NCBI GenBank assembly: GCA_902705825.1 | Contig: CACSIL010000045.1 | Span: 80,113 to 144,112, forward strand | From: Halioglobus japonicus | GTDB lineage: Bacteria; Pseudomonadota; Gammaproteobacteria; Pseudomonadales; Halieaceae | Direction: 5' to 3' | Length of the DNA stretch: 64,000 nt | Translations under genes and position numbers: made by a program | Notes under the pieces: generated by a model | What the model saw: only the letters and a program-made list of their open reading frames with translations | What the model was told of the DNA's origin: nothing | Databases searched by the model: none | In this document: piece by piece, positions 18,028 through 26,973 of the stretch | Layout of the letters: every line of letters starts with the position of its first letter | Numbering within the stretch: position 1 is the first letter of the stretch

Positions 18028-20196
18028 TTGTCCCTGATTAACACCGATTCAAACGCCTGGTTTGCCACATGCCCCAAGGGGGTCGAAGCACTGCTGTCTG
18101 ACGAATTGAGTCGTCTGGGCGCTGAGACCACTCGAGAGACTGTAGCGGGTGTGCACTTTACTGGCCCTCGTGCGCTGGCTTACCGCGCCTGCCTGTGGTC
18201 GCGTCTAGCAAACCGGGTGCTGTGGCCCATAGCGCAGCTCGACGCAGCCGATGGCGACACGCTGTATCGCAGTATGAAAGACATCGACTGGGGACGGTTG
18301 TTTGACCCGAAGAGGACAATCACCATCGATTTTTCCGGCGAGAACCGGAATATTCGCAACACCCAGTTTGGTGCCCAGCGCAGTAAGGATGCGATCGTTG
18401 ACTGGTTTGTCGACGCCACCGCACAGCGCCCTTCGGTGGATCGCGCCAATCCTGATGTGCGGCTGAATGTGCGCCTGGTGCGCGATCGGGCGCACCTGTC
18501 GGTAGACTTTTCCGGTGGCAGCCTGCATCAGCGCGGTTACCGGCTGCAGGCGGGTATCGCGCCGTTGAAAGAAAATCTGGCGGCGGCGGTGTTGTTGCGC
18601 GCCGATTGGCCGGGCATTGCTGCGCGTGGTGGTGCGCTTATAGACCCCATGTGCGGCTCAGCCACGCTGTTACTCGAGGGCGCGATGATGGCCGCCAATA
18701 TCGCGCCGGGCCTGGCTCGTAAACGCTTTGGTTTTGAACAATTACTGATCCACGACGCTGCGCAATGGGACGCTATTCGAAGTGATGCCCGGGCCCGTGG
18801 TGAACAGGGCAGGGCAGCTCAGCTACCGGAGATTCGCGGTTACGATTGGGATCCGGCCGTTATCAGGCGAGCGCAGGAGAATATTGCGCGTATCGGTCTG
18901 GAGAAAGTCGTCAGGGTAAGCTGTAAGCCCGTTTCAGAATTGCACAAACCTGACCATCGTCCCCTGCCATTTGGCCTGCTGATCTGTAACCCACCCTACG
19001 GCGAACGCATCGGAGAAAAAGAAAGCCTCATGGGCCTTTACCGGCAGTTGGGCGAGGCGATGATCCGTGAGTTTGCCGGGTGGCAGGCAGGCGTGCTGAC
19101 CTCTGATCTGGATCTGGGCAGGGCCACGGGCTTGCGCAGTCACAAGCGCTATGCGCTCTTTAATGGAAAGCTCGCCACCAGTCTGTTGCTGTTTGATCTG
19201 GCCGACAACGAGTTACGCGACGGCGTCCCGCGTGCACCGGAAGCGGCACCTGTGCTGTCCGAGGGGGCGACCATGTTCGCCAACCGGATTATCAAGAATC
19301 GCAAGCGTCTCGCTTCATGGGTAAAACGGGAGCAAGTGCAGTGCTACCGCCTGTACGATGCCGATATGCCGGAGTATTCCGTGGCAGTGGATATATATGG
19401 TGAATATGTCCACGTGGCCGAATACCAGGCTCCCAAATCAATTTCTCCTGAGGTGGCTGAACAGCGGCTCGACGAGGTTCGCTCGGCGTTGCCAACAGCG
19501 CTGGCAGTGGCCCCGGACAATATTGTCTATAAGCAGCGCAGCCGGCAACGCGGCAAGGCGCAGTACAAACGACAGGACAGCCGGGGTGAGTTGCTGACAG
19601 TGCGTGAGGGCAGTGCAAAGTTGCTGGTTAATCTGCACGATTATCTCGACACCGGTTTATTTCTCGATCATCGCCCCCTGCGCCTGCGTATTGGGCAGGA
19701 AGCAAAGGGCAAGGATTTCCTCAACCTGTTCTGCTATACCGGCGCCGCCACCGTGCACGCCGCACTCGGGGGGGCGCATTCCACTACCAGTGTCGACCTG
19801 TCCAATACTTACCTGAACTGGCTCAATAAAAATCTCGCGGTGAATCAGTTAGAGGGCGGGCGACATACCGTGATCAGGGAGGACTGTCAGTCCTGGCTGG
19901 AAAAGGCACAAGATCGCTTCGATCTGATCCTGCTGGATCCGCCGTCCTTTTCCAACTCCAAGGCCATGACTGACAGCTTTGACGTGCAGCGCGATCACGG
20001 TGATATGGTGCGCAGCGCGATGGCGGTGCTGCGCCAGAAAGGGCAGCTGTATTTTTCCAACAATCGTCGCGGGTTTGCGCTGGATGCGTCTTTACAGCAG
20101 GAGTTTCAGTGCGAGGATATTACATCCAAGACGCTGCCGCCGGACTTTCAGCGCAATCGAAAAATACACTGCTGCTGGATAATTCGCCATAAATAG
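18028..20196 (+). CDS. rlmL: Bifunctional 23S rRNA methyltransferase RlmKL
   Basis: About 722 residues, matching the fused RlmL-RlmK enzyme that makes m2G2445 and m7G2069 in 23S rRNA. An N-terminal ferredoxin-like and THUMP region lies at about residues 1-155. The RlmL methyltransferase domain follows with NPPYGER near residue 321. The RlmK domain is C-terminal, with NLFCYTGAATVHA near 565 and DPPSFSNSK near 636. TTG 18028 is chosen because AAAGGA lies 8 bases upstream and the protein then begins near the family start; the longer frame from 17986 runs through the dyad. An ATG at 18023 is out of frame. Confidence 0.93.
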   Translation: MSLINTDSNAWFATCPKGVEALLSDELSRLGAETTRETVAGVHFTGPRALAYRACLWSRLANRVLWPIAQLDAADGDTLYRSMKDIDWGRLFDPKRTITIDFSGENRNIRNTQFGAQRSKDAIVDWFVDATAQRPSVDRANPDVRLNVRLVRDRAHLSVDFSGGSLHQRGYRLQAGIAPLKENLAAAVLLRADWPGIAARGGALIDPMCGSATLLLEGAMMAANIAPGLARKRFGFEQLLIHDAAQWDAIRSDARARGEQGRAAQLPEIRGYDWDPAVIRRAQENIARIGLEKVVRVSCKPVSELHKPDHRPLPFGLLICNPPYGERIGEKESLMGLYRQLGEAMIREFAGWQAGVLTSDLDLGRATGLRSHKRYALFNGKLATSLLLFDLADNELRDGVPRAPEAAPVLSEGATMFANRIIKNRKRLASWVKREQVQCYRLYDADMPEYSVAVDIYGEYVHVAEYQAPKSISPEVAEQRLDEVRSALPTALAVAPDNIVYKQRSRQRGKAQYKRQDSRGELLTVREGSAKLLVNLHDYLDTGLFLDHRPLRLRIGQEAKGKDFLNLFCYTGAATVHAALGGAHSTTSVDLSNTYLNWLNKNLAVNQLEGGRHTVIREDCQSWLEKAQDRFDLILLDPPSFSNSKAMTDSFDVQRDHGDMVRSAMAVLRQKGQLYFSNNRRGFALDASLQQEFQCEDITSKTLPPDFQRNRKIHCCWIIRHK

Positions 20197-20238
20197 CGGG
20201 CTACAGTGCTAGTATTCGCCAACTTTTTATAGTAGATG

Positions 20239-20341
20239 ATATCCACAAAAGTTTAATAACCCTGCGTTATTTCATTGTAATGTCGCGGAAACACTGTAAA
20301 AAAACTCTAAGTCTTTGAAAAATATAAATAAAAAGAGTTAA
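20239..20341. other. AT-rich intergenic stretch with a DnaA-box-like site
   Basis: The 248-base gap after rlmKL carries ATATCCACA (20239-20247), one base from the TTATCCACA DnaA-box consensus. A very AT-rich run follows from about 20296 to 20341, containing an AACTCT/AGAGTT inverted pair (20303-20308 and 20334-20339). No gene is visible here. Confidence 0.4.
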
Positions 20342-20417
20342 TGCCGGTGAGTTGGATGGATGCCCATCTGAAGGCGTATCCGCAAATGCAACCGGCATCG
20401 TTACCGCTGTCCCCAAT

Positions 20418-20445
20418 GTTATCCACAGAATATGCTGTGGATAAC
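20418..20445. promoter_or_regulatory. Perfect 11-bp inverted repeat containing two DnaA-box consensus sequences
   Basis: GTTATCCACAG (20418-20428) faces CTGTGGATAAC (20435-20445) across six bases. Each arm holds an exact TTATCCACA, the classic DnaA box. The right arm touches the stop codon of the minus-strand reductase gene. No T-run follows on either strand. DnaA binding is inferred from sequence identity. Confidence 0.55.
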
Positions 20446-21470
20446 TACTCTGGGTCGGCCAGTTTCAACAATTGCTTGCCGACATTGCTGCCGATAAACA
20501 ATCGCTGCAAGGTGCTTGGAATCTTGTCGAAACCTTCCTGGATATCCTCGCGCCATGCGATCTCGCCGTTCATCACCCATTCAGTGAGCGCTTGTATCGC
20601 CTCGTCTGCACGGTCGAGGTAATCCAGCACAATAAACCCCTGCATTCTGATGCGGCGACTGGTCAGTAACATCAGGTTGCGCGGCCCCGGCTTGGGCGCC
20701 ACGTCGTTATAGCCCGATATTGCACCGCACAGAACGATGCGGCCGAAATCTGCCATATGTGCAATACCGGCTTCCAGCGTTTCACCTCCGACATTGTCAA
20801 AGAACACGTTTACGCCCTCCGGGCACAACTCCCCGATGCGCTGCTGCAGTGCTTCATTTTTGTAGTCGATGACGGCATCGAGCTTGCAAGCGGTGCGCAA
20901 CCATTCGCATTTCTCCTGTCCACCCGCCAGGCCCACTACGCGGCAGCCTTTGAGCCTGGCGATTTGTGCGACCACCGAACCGGTGGCGCCGGCTGCGCCT
21001 GACACCAGTACGGTTTCTCCCGGCTGTGGCTGACCGACATCCAGCAGGCCGAAATAGGCGGTGAGGCTGGTGCTGCCAAATACGCTGAGTGCAAGATTGG
21101 GTGGTGTGCCCGCAGGCAGTGCGGTCGGTGGGATCATGCCTTTCGGATCGCCAATACTGTACTCCTGCCAGTTCATCAATCCCTGTACCAGAGTACCCAC
21201 GGGCAGCGCGTCATTGTTTGATTCTATGACTTGTCCCACGCCGCTGGCGCGCATGGGTTCGCCGATAGCGACGGGCGGCAGGTAGCTGGGCGCATCCTCA
21301 AGCCAACCGCGCATGGCCGGGTCAAAGCCCAGCATCAGTGTTTTCAGTAGCACCTGACCCGCAGCGAGATCTGGCTGTGGCATTGGGGATTTCACTTGTT
21401 CAAAATGCTGGGGGCCGACGACTCCCACCGGACGCTCTCTCAATATCCACTGCCTGTTTATTGTGCCCAT
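20445..21470 (-). CDS. NADPH-dependent alkenal/quinone oxidoreductase (CurA/leukotriene B4 dehydrogenase type)
   Basis: About 341 residues of the zinc-free medium-chain dehydrogenase group. The N terminus NRQWILRERP and LGFDPAMRGWL are typical of CurA-like proteins. VLVSGAAGATGSVVAQIA near residue 145 is the nucleotide-binding segment, and FDNVGGETLEAGI lies near 225. It should reduce alpha,beta-unsaturated carbonyls with NADPH. ATG 21470 has GGAGGA about 8 bases upstream, which fixes the start against the longer frame. It is divergent from the flavodoxin-like gene. Confidence 0.88.
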   Translation of the reverse strand: MGTINRQWILRERPVGVVGPQHFEQVKSPMPQPDLAAGQVLLKTLMLGFDPAMRGWLEDAPSYLPPVAIGEPMRASGVGQVIESNNDALPVGTLVQGLMNWQEYSIGDPKGMIPPTALPAGTPPNLALSVFGSTSLTAYFGLLDVGQPQPGETVLVSGAAGATGSVVAQIARLKGCRVVGLAGGQEKCEWLRTACKLDAVIDYKNEALQQRIGELCPEGVNVFFDNVGGETLEAGIAHMADFGRIVLCGAISGYNDVAPKPGPRNLMLLTSRRIRMQGFIVLDYLDRADEAIQALTEWVMNGEIAWREDIQEGFDKIPSTLQRLFIGSNVGKQLLKLADPE

Positions 21471-21651
21471 ACTGAATTCCTCCGGGAAATGTGTGCAGCG
21501 GTGTTTCACTGCTGTTTGTGACAATGCGTTTTATACGGCGGTATTAGAGCACCTGATCCACCCGCTGAATAGTCTGATCTCTACGCGAGCATGACAGCCC
21601 GGTTCCACTGTGTTCCAATTCGTGCTGCTGATAGTAGGTAGCGAGTTTAAA

Positions 21652-22107
21652 ATGAAATCCCTGTTGATTGTCTATCACAGCCAGAGCGGTACCTGCGCCA
21701 ACCTGGCGCGAGCTGCATGGCGTGGCGCGAAACTCGAATCAGAGGTAGAGACAACGGTGCAGCGGGCCTGGGATGCAGATACCCGGCAACTGTCGCAAGC
21801 CGATGGTGTATTGCTGGTGATGGCGGAAAACTCTGGCGCGTTATCTGGCACCATGAAAGATTTTCTCGACCGCACGTTTTATCCTGCGATTGCACGTGGG
21901 GTAGTCGTGCCTTATGCCTTGTTGATCAGTGCCGGCAATGACGGACGCGGCGCGCAGCGTCAGGCCCAGCGTATTCTGTCTGGCTATCCGTTTCCAGCAG
22001 CATCTGAGCCGCTTATAGTGCGCGGGGCGTGGAGCGAGGAACATCAGCGGGCGAGTGAAGAACTCGGCCAGGCTTTCGCAGCGGGTTTATCGATGGGTAT
22101 TTTTTGA
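21652..22107 (+). CDS. Flavodoxin-like / NADPH-dependent FMN reductase family protein
   Basis: About 151 residues. LLIVYHSQSGTCANLA at residues 4-19 is the flavodoxin phosphate-binding loop, and GALSGTMKDFLDRTF is the second flavin-contact region found in WrbA-like NAD(P)H:quinone oxidoreductases. The domain is shorter than WrbA (about 200 residues), so it is a minimal flavodoxin fold. It is predicted to bind FMN in the cytoplasm. The thioesterase gene starts 13 bases after its stop, so the two are probably one operon. The physiological substrate is unknown. Confidence 0.78.
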   Translation: MKSLLIVYHSQSGTCANLARAAWRGAKLESEVETTVQRAWDADTRQLSQADGVLLVMAENSGALSGTMKDFLDRTFYPAIARGVVVPYALLISAGNDGRGAQRQAQRILSGYPFPAASEPLIVRGAWSEEHQRASEELGQAFAAGLSMGIF

Positions 22108-22120
22108 GGAGGAACGGGTA

Positions 22121-22612
22121 GTGAGTGACAATATTGAAGAAGCTGTACCGGCGGGGTTTGAGCAGCTGCCCACCGGGTTAGGTTATACCGACAGTTTGCA
22201 GCCGTCGTATCGGCGTATAGAGGGCGACAGCGCGAGTTTCGGTTTGTTGGTGCAGGCGCAACACTGCAATACGATGGGCATCTGCCACGGCGGTGTGCTG
22301 ATGACGCTGGCGGATATTACAGCGGCGACCGGTACCAATCTGGCGCGCGGCGTCACCTCCGGCAGTCCAACGGTACATCTGAGTATCGATTTCATATCTT
22401 CGGCGCGGCTTGGTCAATGGCTACGCGCGGATGTGGAGCAGGTCAGTGTCAAGCGACGCTTCGGGTTTTGCAGTGGTGGGATATATAACAGCGACGGCGT
22501 GGTCGCGCGGTTCAACGGTACGTTTTACTTCCCTGATCACAAGGGTATGTGGAAAGACGGGCGTCGCGGTGACGGTGTACTGCAGCAGCCGGAGCAGGAA
22601 CAGGAGAATTAA
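22121..22612 (+). CDS. PaaI-type hotdog-fold thioesterase
   Basis: About 163 residues of the hotdog thioesterase family. The central helix motif HGGVLMTLADI (about residues 54-64) holds the HGG signature, and strands with TVHLSIDF and RFGFCSGGIY follow, typical of the 4HBT/PaaI group that hydrolyses acyl- or aryl-CoA thioesters. GTG 22121 is supported by GAGGAGGA about 8 bases upstream. The stop overlaps the end of the minus-strand LysR gene by a few bases, so the two genes converge tail to tail. Confidence 0.82.
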   Translation: MSDNIEEAVPAGFEQLPTGLGYTDSLQPSYRRIEGDSASFGLLVQAQHCNTMGICHGGVLMTLADITAATGTNLARGVTSGSPTVHLSIDFISSARLGQWLRADVEQVSVKRRFGFCSGGIYNSDGVVARFNGTFYFPDHKGMWKDGRRGDGVLQQPEQEQEN

Positions 22613-23493
22613 TCCGGCGCTATCTCTGCAACGGATTCCAGTGCCTTGATAAAAGCGCGGGCGGCGCGTGAGAGACTACGGCTTTCATGATGTACGACGC
22701 CCAGCGTGCGTTCTATGCGGGCGTCGTGAATCGGCAGGGTGGCCAGCGATGCATCGAGCATGCTGCGTGGTAACACTGTCCAGCCCAGCCCGACTGCCGC
22801 CATCATCCGTATCGTCTCCAGGTAATTGGTCGCGATGGCGACCTGCATCGGCAGGCCGCGGCGGTCGAACAGACTCTTAACAATCTGTCCGGTATAGGTG
22901 TTCAGCCCCGGCAGGATGGCGGGGTATTTGCTCAGCTGTTCTAGATCCAATACTTTTTGGGCTGACAAGCTATGCCCTGCTTGTATCATGAAATCCAGTG
23001 GATCATGCCAGATCGCGCGTGTGACAACGCTGTCCACCGGTGTCGGAGCCAGCGTGACAACCGCCAGCTCTGCCTCGCCGCGCAGGGTCAGATCATACGC
23101 CTGCTCTGAATCCATAAACTCGATATCAAGGTGTACATTTGGATACGTCTGGCTGAAAAAGCTCAGTATCGGTGGCAGGCGGTGCAGCCCGATATGGTGG
23201 CTTGTCGCAAGTCGCAGTCTCCCCCGTACCTCACCGGCCAGATCGCGCACCGACTGCTCCGCAGCCTGCAGTTCCAGTTGCACTGCACGGGCATGAGGTA
23301 GCAGCGCCTGGCCGGCTTCAGTGGTGCTGACAGTTCTGCCAATTCTGTCAAACAGGGTGGTATTTAGCTGCTCTTCCAGTTGTGCCACTCGTTTGCTGAC
23401 AGCGGGTTGTGTCAGGTGCAGCTTCTGTGCGGCGAGCGAAAATGATCCGGTTTCGGCCACCAGCAAGAAGGCTTTGAGATTCTGCGTATCCAT
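22609..23493 (-). CDS. LysR-family transcriptional regulator
   Basis: 294 residues. The N-terminal winged helix-turn-helix (about residues 1-60: NLKAFLLVAETGSFSLAAQKLHLTQPAVSKRV) is unmistakable LysR, and the substrate-binding domain runs from about 90 to 290. It is divergent from leuC with a 119-base shared control region, an arrangement seen beside leuC in Pseudomonas. It may therefore regulate leuCD in response to a branched-chain intermediate, but that is inference from position. Its 3' end overlaps the thioesterase gene. Confidence 0.92.
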   Translation of the reverse strand: MDTQNLKAFLLVAETGSFSLAAQKLHLTQPAVSKRVAQLEEQLNTTLFDRIGRTVSTTEAGQALLPHARAVQLELQAAEQSVRDLAGEVRGRLRLATSHHIGLHRLPPILSFFSQTYPNVHLDIEFMDSEQAYDLTLRGEAELAVVTLAPTPVDSVVTRAIWHDPLDFMIQAGHSLSAQKVLDLEQLSKYPAILPGLNTYTGQIVKSLFDRRGLPMQVAIATNYLETIRMMAAVGLGWTVLPRSMLDASLATLPIHDARIERTLGVVHHESRSLSRAARAFIKALESVAEIAPD

Positions 23494-23536
23494 TCATCTA
23501 TTCCATTTAGGAATTCATATAATAAAAATAATAAAT

Positions 23537-23565
23537 TTGAGTTATCTAAAATACAAGCCCATAAT
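23537..23565 (+). promoter_or_regulatory. Predicted sigma-70 promoter of leuC
   Basis: TTGAGT (23537-23542), 17 bases, then CATAAT (23560-23565), in an AT-rich region divergent from the LysR gene. It would start transcription about 40 bases before the leuC ATG. Confidence 0.5.
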
Positions 23566-23612
23566 TTGCGTATTAGAGATTGTGTGTCTTACTTTTCAAG
23601 GAGGTACCCGCT

Positions 23613-25031
23613 ATGGCCGGACAAACACTTTACGACAAGTTGTGGCAAAGCCACTTGGTAAAGGAGCGTGACGATGGCAGTGCGCTGATCTATATCGATC
23701 GTCAGTTGATTCACGAAGTGACGTCGCCACAGGCCTTCGAGGGGCTGCGCATCGCCAATCGCCAGCCGTGGCGCGTTGACGCCAATTTCGCTGTGCCCGA
23801 TCACAATGTACCCACCGAGACGCACGAGCGCAGTGGCGGGGTGGCGGGTATCACAGACGAGGTCTCCCGGTTACAGGTGCAGACACTGGATGAGAACTGT
23901 CGCGACTTCGATATTCTGGAATTTCACATCAACGATGTACGACAGGGCATCGTTCACGTGGTGGGGCCGGAGCAGGGCGTCACACTGCCGGGCATGACTA
24001 TCGTCTGTGGTGATTCACATACCTCAACCCACGGCGCTCTGGGCGCGATGGCGCAAGGTATTGGGACTTCGGATGTGGAGCATGTTATGGCCACTCAGTG
24101 CCTGAGCCAGCAGAAGATGAAAAATATGTTGGTGCGCATTGATGGACAATTGCGAGCCGGCGTTACGGCCAAGGATGTGGTGCTGGCTGTTATTGGAAAA
24201 ATCGGTACGGCAGGCGGCACGCATCACGCGATCGAGTTCGGTGGCGAAGTGGTGCGCTCCCTGAGTATGGAAGGGCGTATGACGGTTTGTAATATGGCCA
24301 TTGAAGCGGGTGCCCGGGTCGGTTTGATTGCCGTGGATGACACCACCATTGAGTACGTCAAGGGGCGACCCTATGCTCCTCAGGGTGCCATGTGGGATCA
24401 GGCGGTCACGGCATGGCGCGAACTGCACAGCGATGACGATGCGCACTTTGATCGTGTTGTGGAGTTGCGTGGAGAAGATATCTTGCCTCAGGTTACCTGG
24501 GGAACGTCGCCGGAAATGGTGTTGCCGGTCAGCGGCGTTATTCCCGACCCTGCGACAATCGACGATGCTGGCAAGCGCGCTGCAACTGAACGCGCACTGG
24601 ACTACATGGGCTTACAAGCGGGCATGTCGATTACCGATATTAAACTGGACGCGGTGTTTATCGGCTCCTGTACCAACTCGCGTATAGAAGATTTGCGCGC
24701 CGCCGCAGAAGTGGTGAAAGGTAAAAAGGTCGCCGCTAATGTGAAACGCGCGCTGGTAGTGCCGGGCTCGGGTCAGGTCAAACAGCAAGCAGAAGCGGAA
24801 GGTCTCGACAAGATATTCATCGAGGCGGGTCTGGAGTGGCGCGAGCCCGGCTGTTCCATGTGTCTGGCGATGAACTCAGACAAGCTTGGAGATGGCGAGC
24901 ATTGTGCGTCCACCTCTAATCGCAATTTCGAAGGGCGCCAGGGCTTTGGCGGCCGGACTCATCTGGTCAGCCCTGCGATGGCAGCTGCTGCCTCGGTGGC
25001 CGGTCATTTTGTCGATGTCAGGGATTGGTAG
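23613..25031 (+). CDS. leuC: 3-isopropylmalate dehydratase large subunit
   Basis: About 472 residues of the aconitase superfamily large subunit. The [4Fe-4S] ligands are the Cys in GSCTNSR (about residue 352) and the two in GCSMC (about residues 413 and 416). [12 protein letters not shown] and [12 protein letters not shown] are the other hallmarks. With LeuD it isomerises 2-isopropylmalate to 3-isopropylmalate in leucine synthesis. ATG 23613 is fixed by a strong AAGGAGGT at 23598-23605; the open frame from 23580 is longer but lacks a site. leuD follows 12 bases later. Confidence 0.97.
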   Translation: MAGQTLYDKLWQSHLVKERDDGSALIYIDRQLIHEVTSPQAFEGLRIANRQPWRVDANFAVPDHNVPTETHERSGGVAGITDEVSRLQVQTLDENCRDFDILEFHINDVRQGIVHVVGPEQGVTLPGMTIVCGDSHTSTHGALGAMAQGIGTSDVEHVMATQCLSQQKMKNMLVRIDGQLRAGVTAKDVVLAVIGKIGTAGGTHHAIEFGGEVVRSLSMEGRMTVCNMAIEAGARVGLIAVDDTTIEYVKGRPYAPQGAMWDQAVTAWRELHSDDDAHFDRVVELRGEDILPQVTWGTSPEMVLPVSGVIPDPATIDDAGKRAATERALDYMGLQAGMSITDIKLDAVFIGSCTNSRIEDLRAAAEVVKGKKVAANVKRALVVPGSGQVKQQAEAEGLDKIFIEAGLEWREPGCSMCLAMNSDKLGDGEHCASTSNRNFEGRQGFGGRTHLVSPAMAAAASVAGHFVDVRDW

Positions 25032-25043
25032 GAGAAGATTACT

Positions 25044-25703
25044 ATGAAAAGTTTTACCGTGTTAAAAGGCATTGCCGCTCCGATGGATCGCGCCAACGTT
25101 GATACAGATCTGATTATCCCCAAGCAGTTTCTGAAATCGATTCAGCGCAGTGGCTTCGGTCCCAATCTTTTTGATGGCTTGCGTTATCTGGATGAGGGGC
25201 AGCCGGGGCAGGATTGCAGTAACCGTCCACTGAACCCCGATTTCCCGCTTAATCAGCCGCGTTACAAAGGCGCGAGTGTTCTGCTGGCGCGAGAAAATTT
25301 TGGCTGTGGTTCAAGCCGGGAGCACGCGCCATGGGCGCTGGAAGATTTCGGGATCAACTGCATCATTGCGCCAAGCTATGCCGATATTTTTTATAACAAC
25401 TGTTTCAAGAATGGCGTTCTGCCCATCGAGCTTGATGCGGCCATCGTCGATCGCCTGTTTGTGGAACTGTATGCCAGTGAGGAAACCAGCGAGGCGTTTG
25501 AGCTTACTGTCGATCTTGCCAGTCAGACTATACAAACACCGTCCGGTGAAACTATTCACTTTGAGGTGGATGAGTTTCGCAAGCACTGCCTGCTCAATGG
25601 CCTGGACGATATCGGCCTGACGCTGGAAAGTGCCGATGCCATACGCGCCTATGAACAAAAACGGCGCGAGCAGGCGCCGTGGTTGTTCGATGTTATAGGG
25701 TGA
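25044..25703 (+). CDS. leuD: 3-isopropylmalate dehydratase small subunit
   Basis: 219 residues, the usual length. It contains [14 protein letters not shown] near residue 18, [16 protein letters not shown] near 84 and the [16 protein letters not shown] loop near 110. This swivelling subunit completes the active site with LeuC. It lies 12 bases after leuC in the same operon. In many relatives leuB follows leuD; here asd comes next, only 46 bases on, with no room for leuB. Confidence 0.97.
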   Translation: MKSFTVLKGIAAPMDRANVDTDLIIPKQFLKSIQRSGFGPNLFDGLRYLDEGQPGQDCSNRPLNPDFPLNQPRYKGASVLLARENFGCGSSREHAPWALEDFGINCIIAPSYADIFYNNCFKNGVLPIELDAAIVDRLFVELYASEETSEAFELTVDLASQTIQTPSGETIHFEVDEFRKHCLLNGLDDIGLTLESADAIRAYEQKRREQAPWLFDVIG

Positions 25704-25749
25704 GGCTTGCCTGACTTAAAGTGTGCAATGCAAAGGAGGAAAACGACCG

Positions 25750-26775
25750 ATGAGCAATGAATACGATGTAGCGGTAGTGGGAGCCACTGGCGCGGTAGGT
25801 GAAGTAATGATCAGTGTGCTGGAGGAGCGTAATTTTCCGGTACGCAACCTGTATCCGCTGGCCAGTAGTCGTTCTGCGGGCAAAAGCATTCAATTCAGGG
25901 GCAAGCCGGTGCAGGTGACTGACCTGGCTGAGTTTGACTTCAGCAAAGCACAGATCGGGCTATTTTCCGCCGGGGGAAGCATCTCTGAAAAATTTGCTCC
26001 CATAGCGGCGGCCGCGGGTTGCATAGTGATTGATAATACATCGCATTTCCGCCGCGATGAGGATATCCCCCTCATTGTGCCCGAGGTGAATATTGAAGCG
26101 TTGGCCGGTTATACAACGCGCAATATTATCGCTAACCCCAATTGTTCAACGATCCAGATGTTGGTCGCGCTAAAGCCCATTTACGACGCAGTGGGTATTG
26201 AGCGGATAAACGTCGCGACTTACCAGGCGGTATCCGGTACAGGTAAAGAGGCTATCGAAGAGTTGGCGGGGCAGACAGCCAAGTTGCTCAATGGTCAGGA
26301 GATCACTGCGGAGGTCTATCCCAAGCAGATAGCATTCAATGTGCTGCCCCATATCGACGTGTTTGAGGACAATGGCTATACCCGCGAAGAGATGAAGATG
26401 GTGTGGGAAACCCAGAAAATCTTCGGCGACCCCGGCATGTTGGTCAATCCGACCTGTGTTCGTGTACCGGTATTTTTTGGGCATTCTGAAGCCGTGCACA
26501 TCGAGACAGTGGACAAGATCAGTGCTGCCCAGGCAAGAGCCCTGCTCGAAGCCGCGCCGGGTGTGACGGTAGTGGACGAGCACGTGGATGGCGGCTATCC
26601 CACTGCGGTGACCGAGTCCGCAGGTAAGGACGCGGTATTCGTCGGCAGAATTCGCGAGGATTTGTCGCATCCACGGGGTTTGAATATGTGGATCGTATCG
26701 GACAATGTCAGGAAGGGAGCCGCATTAAATAGTGTGCAAATTGCCGAGAGCTTGGTGTCAACCTACCTTGATTAA
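25750..26775 (+). CDS. asd: Aspartate-semialdehyde dehydrogenase
   Basis: About 341 residues. It opens with the dinucleotide-binding GATGAVGEVM, and the catalytic Cys132 is in IANPNCSTIQM, the conserved nucleophile. It reduces aspartyl phosphate to aspartate semialdehyde with NADPH, the branch point for lysine, methionine and threonine. ATG 25750 has AAAGGAGG at 25732-25739, which outranks an upstream in-frame start at 25723. It lies directly after leuD and ahead of fimV, as in Pseudomonas-type gene orders. Confidence 0.96.
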   Translation: MSNEYDVAVVGATGAVGEVMISVLEERNFPVRNLYPLASSRSAGKSIQFRGKPVQVTDLAEFDFSKAQIGLFSAGGSISEKFAPIAAAAGCIVIDNTSHFRRDEDIPLIVPEVNIEALAGYTTRNIIANPNCSTIQMLVALKPIYDAVGIERINVATYQAVSGTGKEAIEELAGQTAKLLNGQEITAEVYPKQIAFNVLPHIDVFEDNGYTREEMKMVWETQKIFGDPGMLVNPTCVRVPVFFGHSEAVHIETVDKISAAQARALLEAAPGVTVVDEHVDGGYPTAVTESAGKDAVFVGRIREDLSHPRGLNMWIVSDNVRKGAALNSVQIAESLVSTYLD

Positions 26776-26824
26776 TGCCTGTAATTCACTGATACTTGAG
26801 CCGAAATTCGGATTGTGAGCGCAG

Positions 26825-26857
26825 CCTTTGTACACTCGGTTGACGCGTGTGCAAAGG
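26825..26857. repeat. Hairpin in the asd-fimV gap
   Basis: CCTTTGTACAC (26825-26835) pairs with GTGTGCAAAGG (26847-26857) as an 11-bp RNA stem with one G-U pair and an 11-base loop. No T-run follows. It may end the asd transcript or be a protein site in the fimV leader. Confidence 0.4.
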
Positions 26858-26973
26858 TTGAGCAAGCCGGTTGGGATCTGTTGTATTGAGGGTCTGGCCA
26901 TTGCATCCGAAAGCTGTGACCGATATCAGGGGAGTCGGTTTTAAATTCGCGGGTACAATAATAAGGGGCTGGT

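Noticed and set aside
20239-20445. Replication origin
   Set aside because: No dnaA, dnaN, gidA or rpmH is near, and too few boxes are present. A DnaA-binding accessory site is more cautious.
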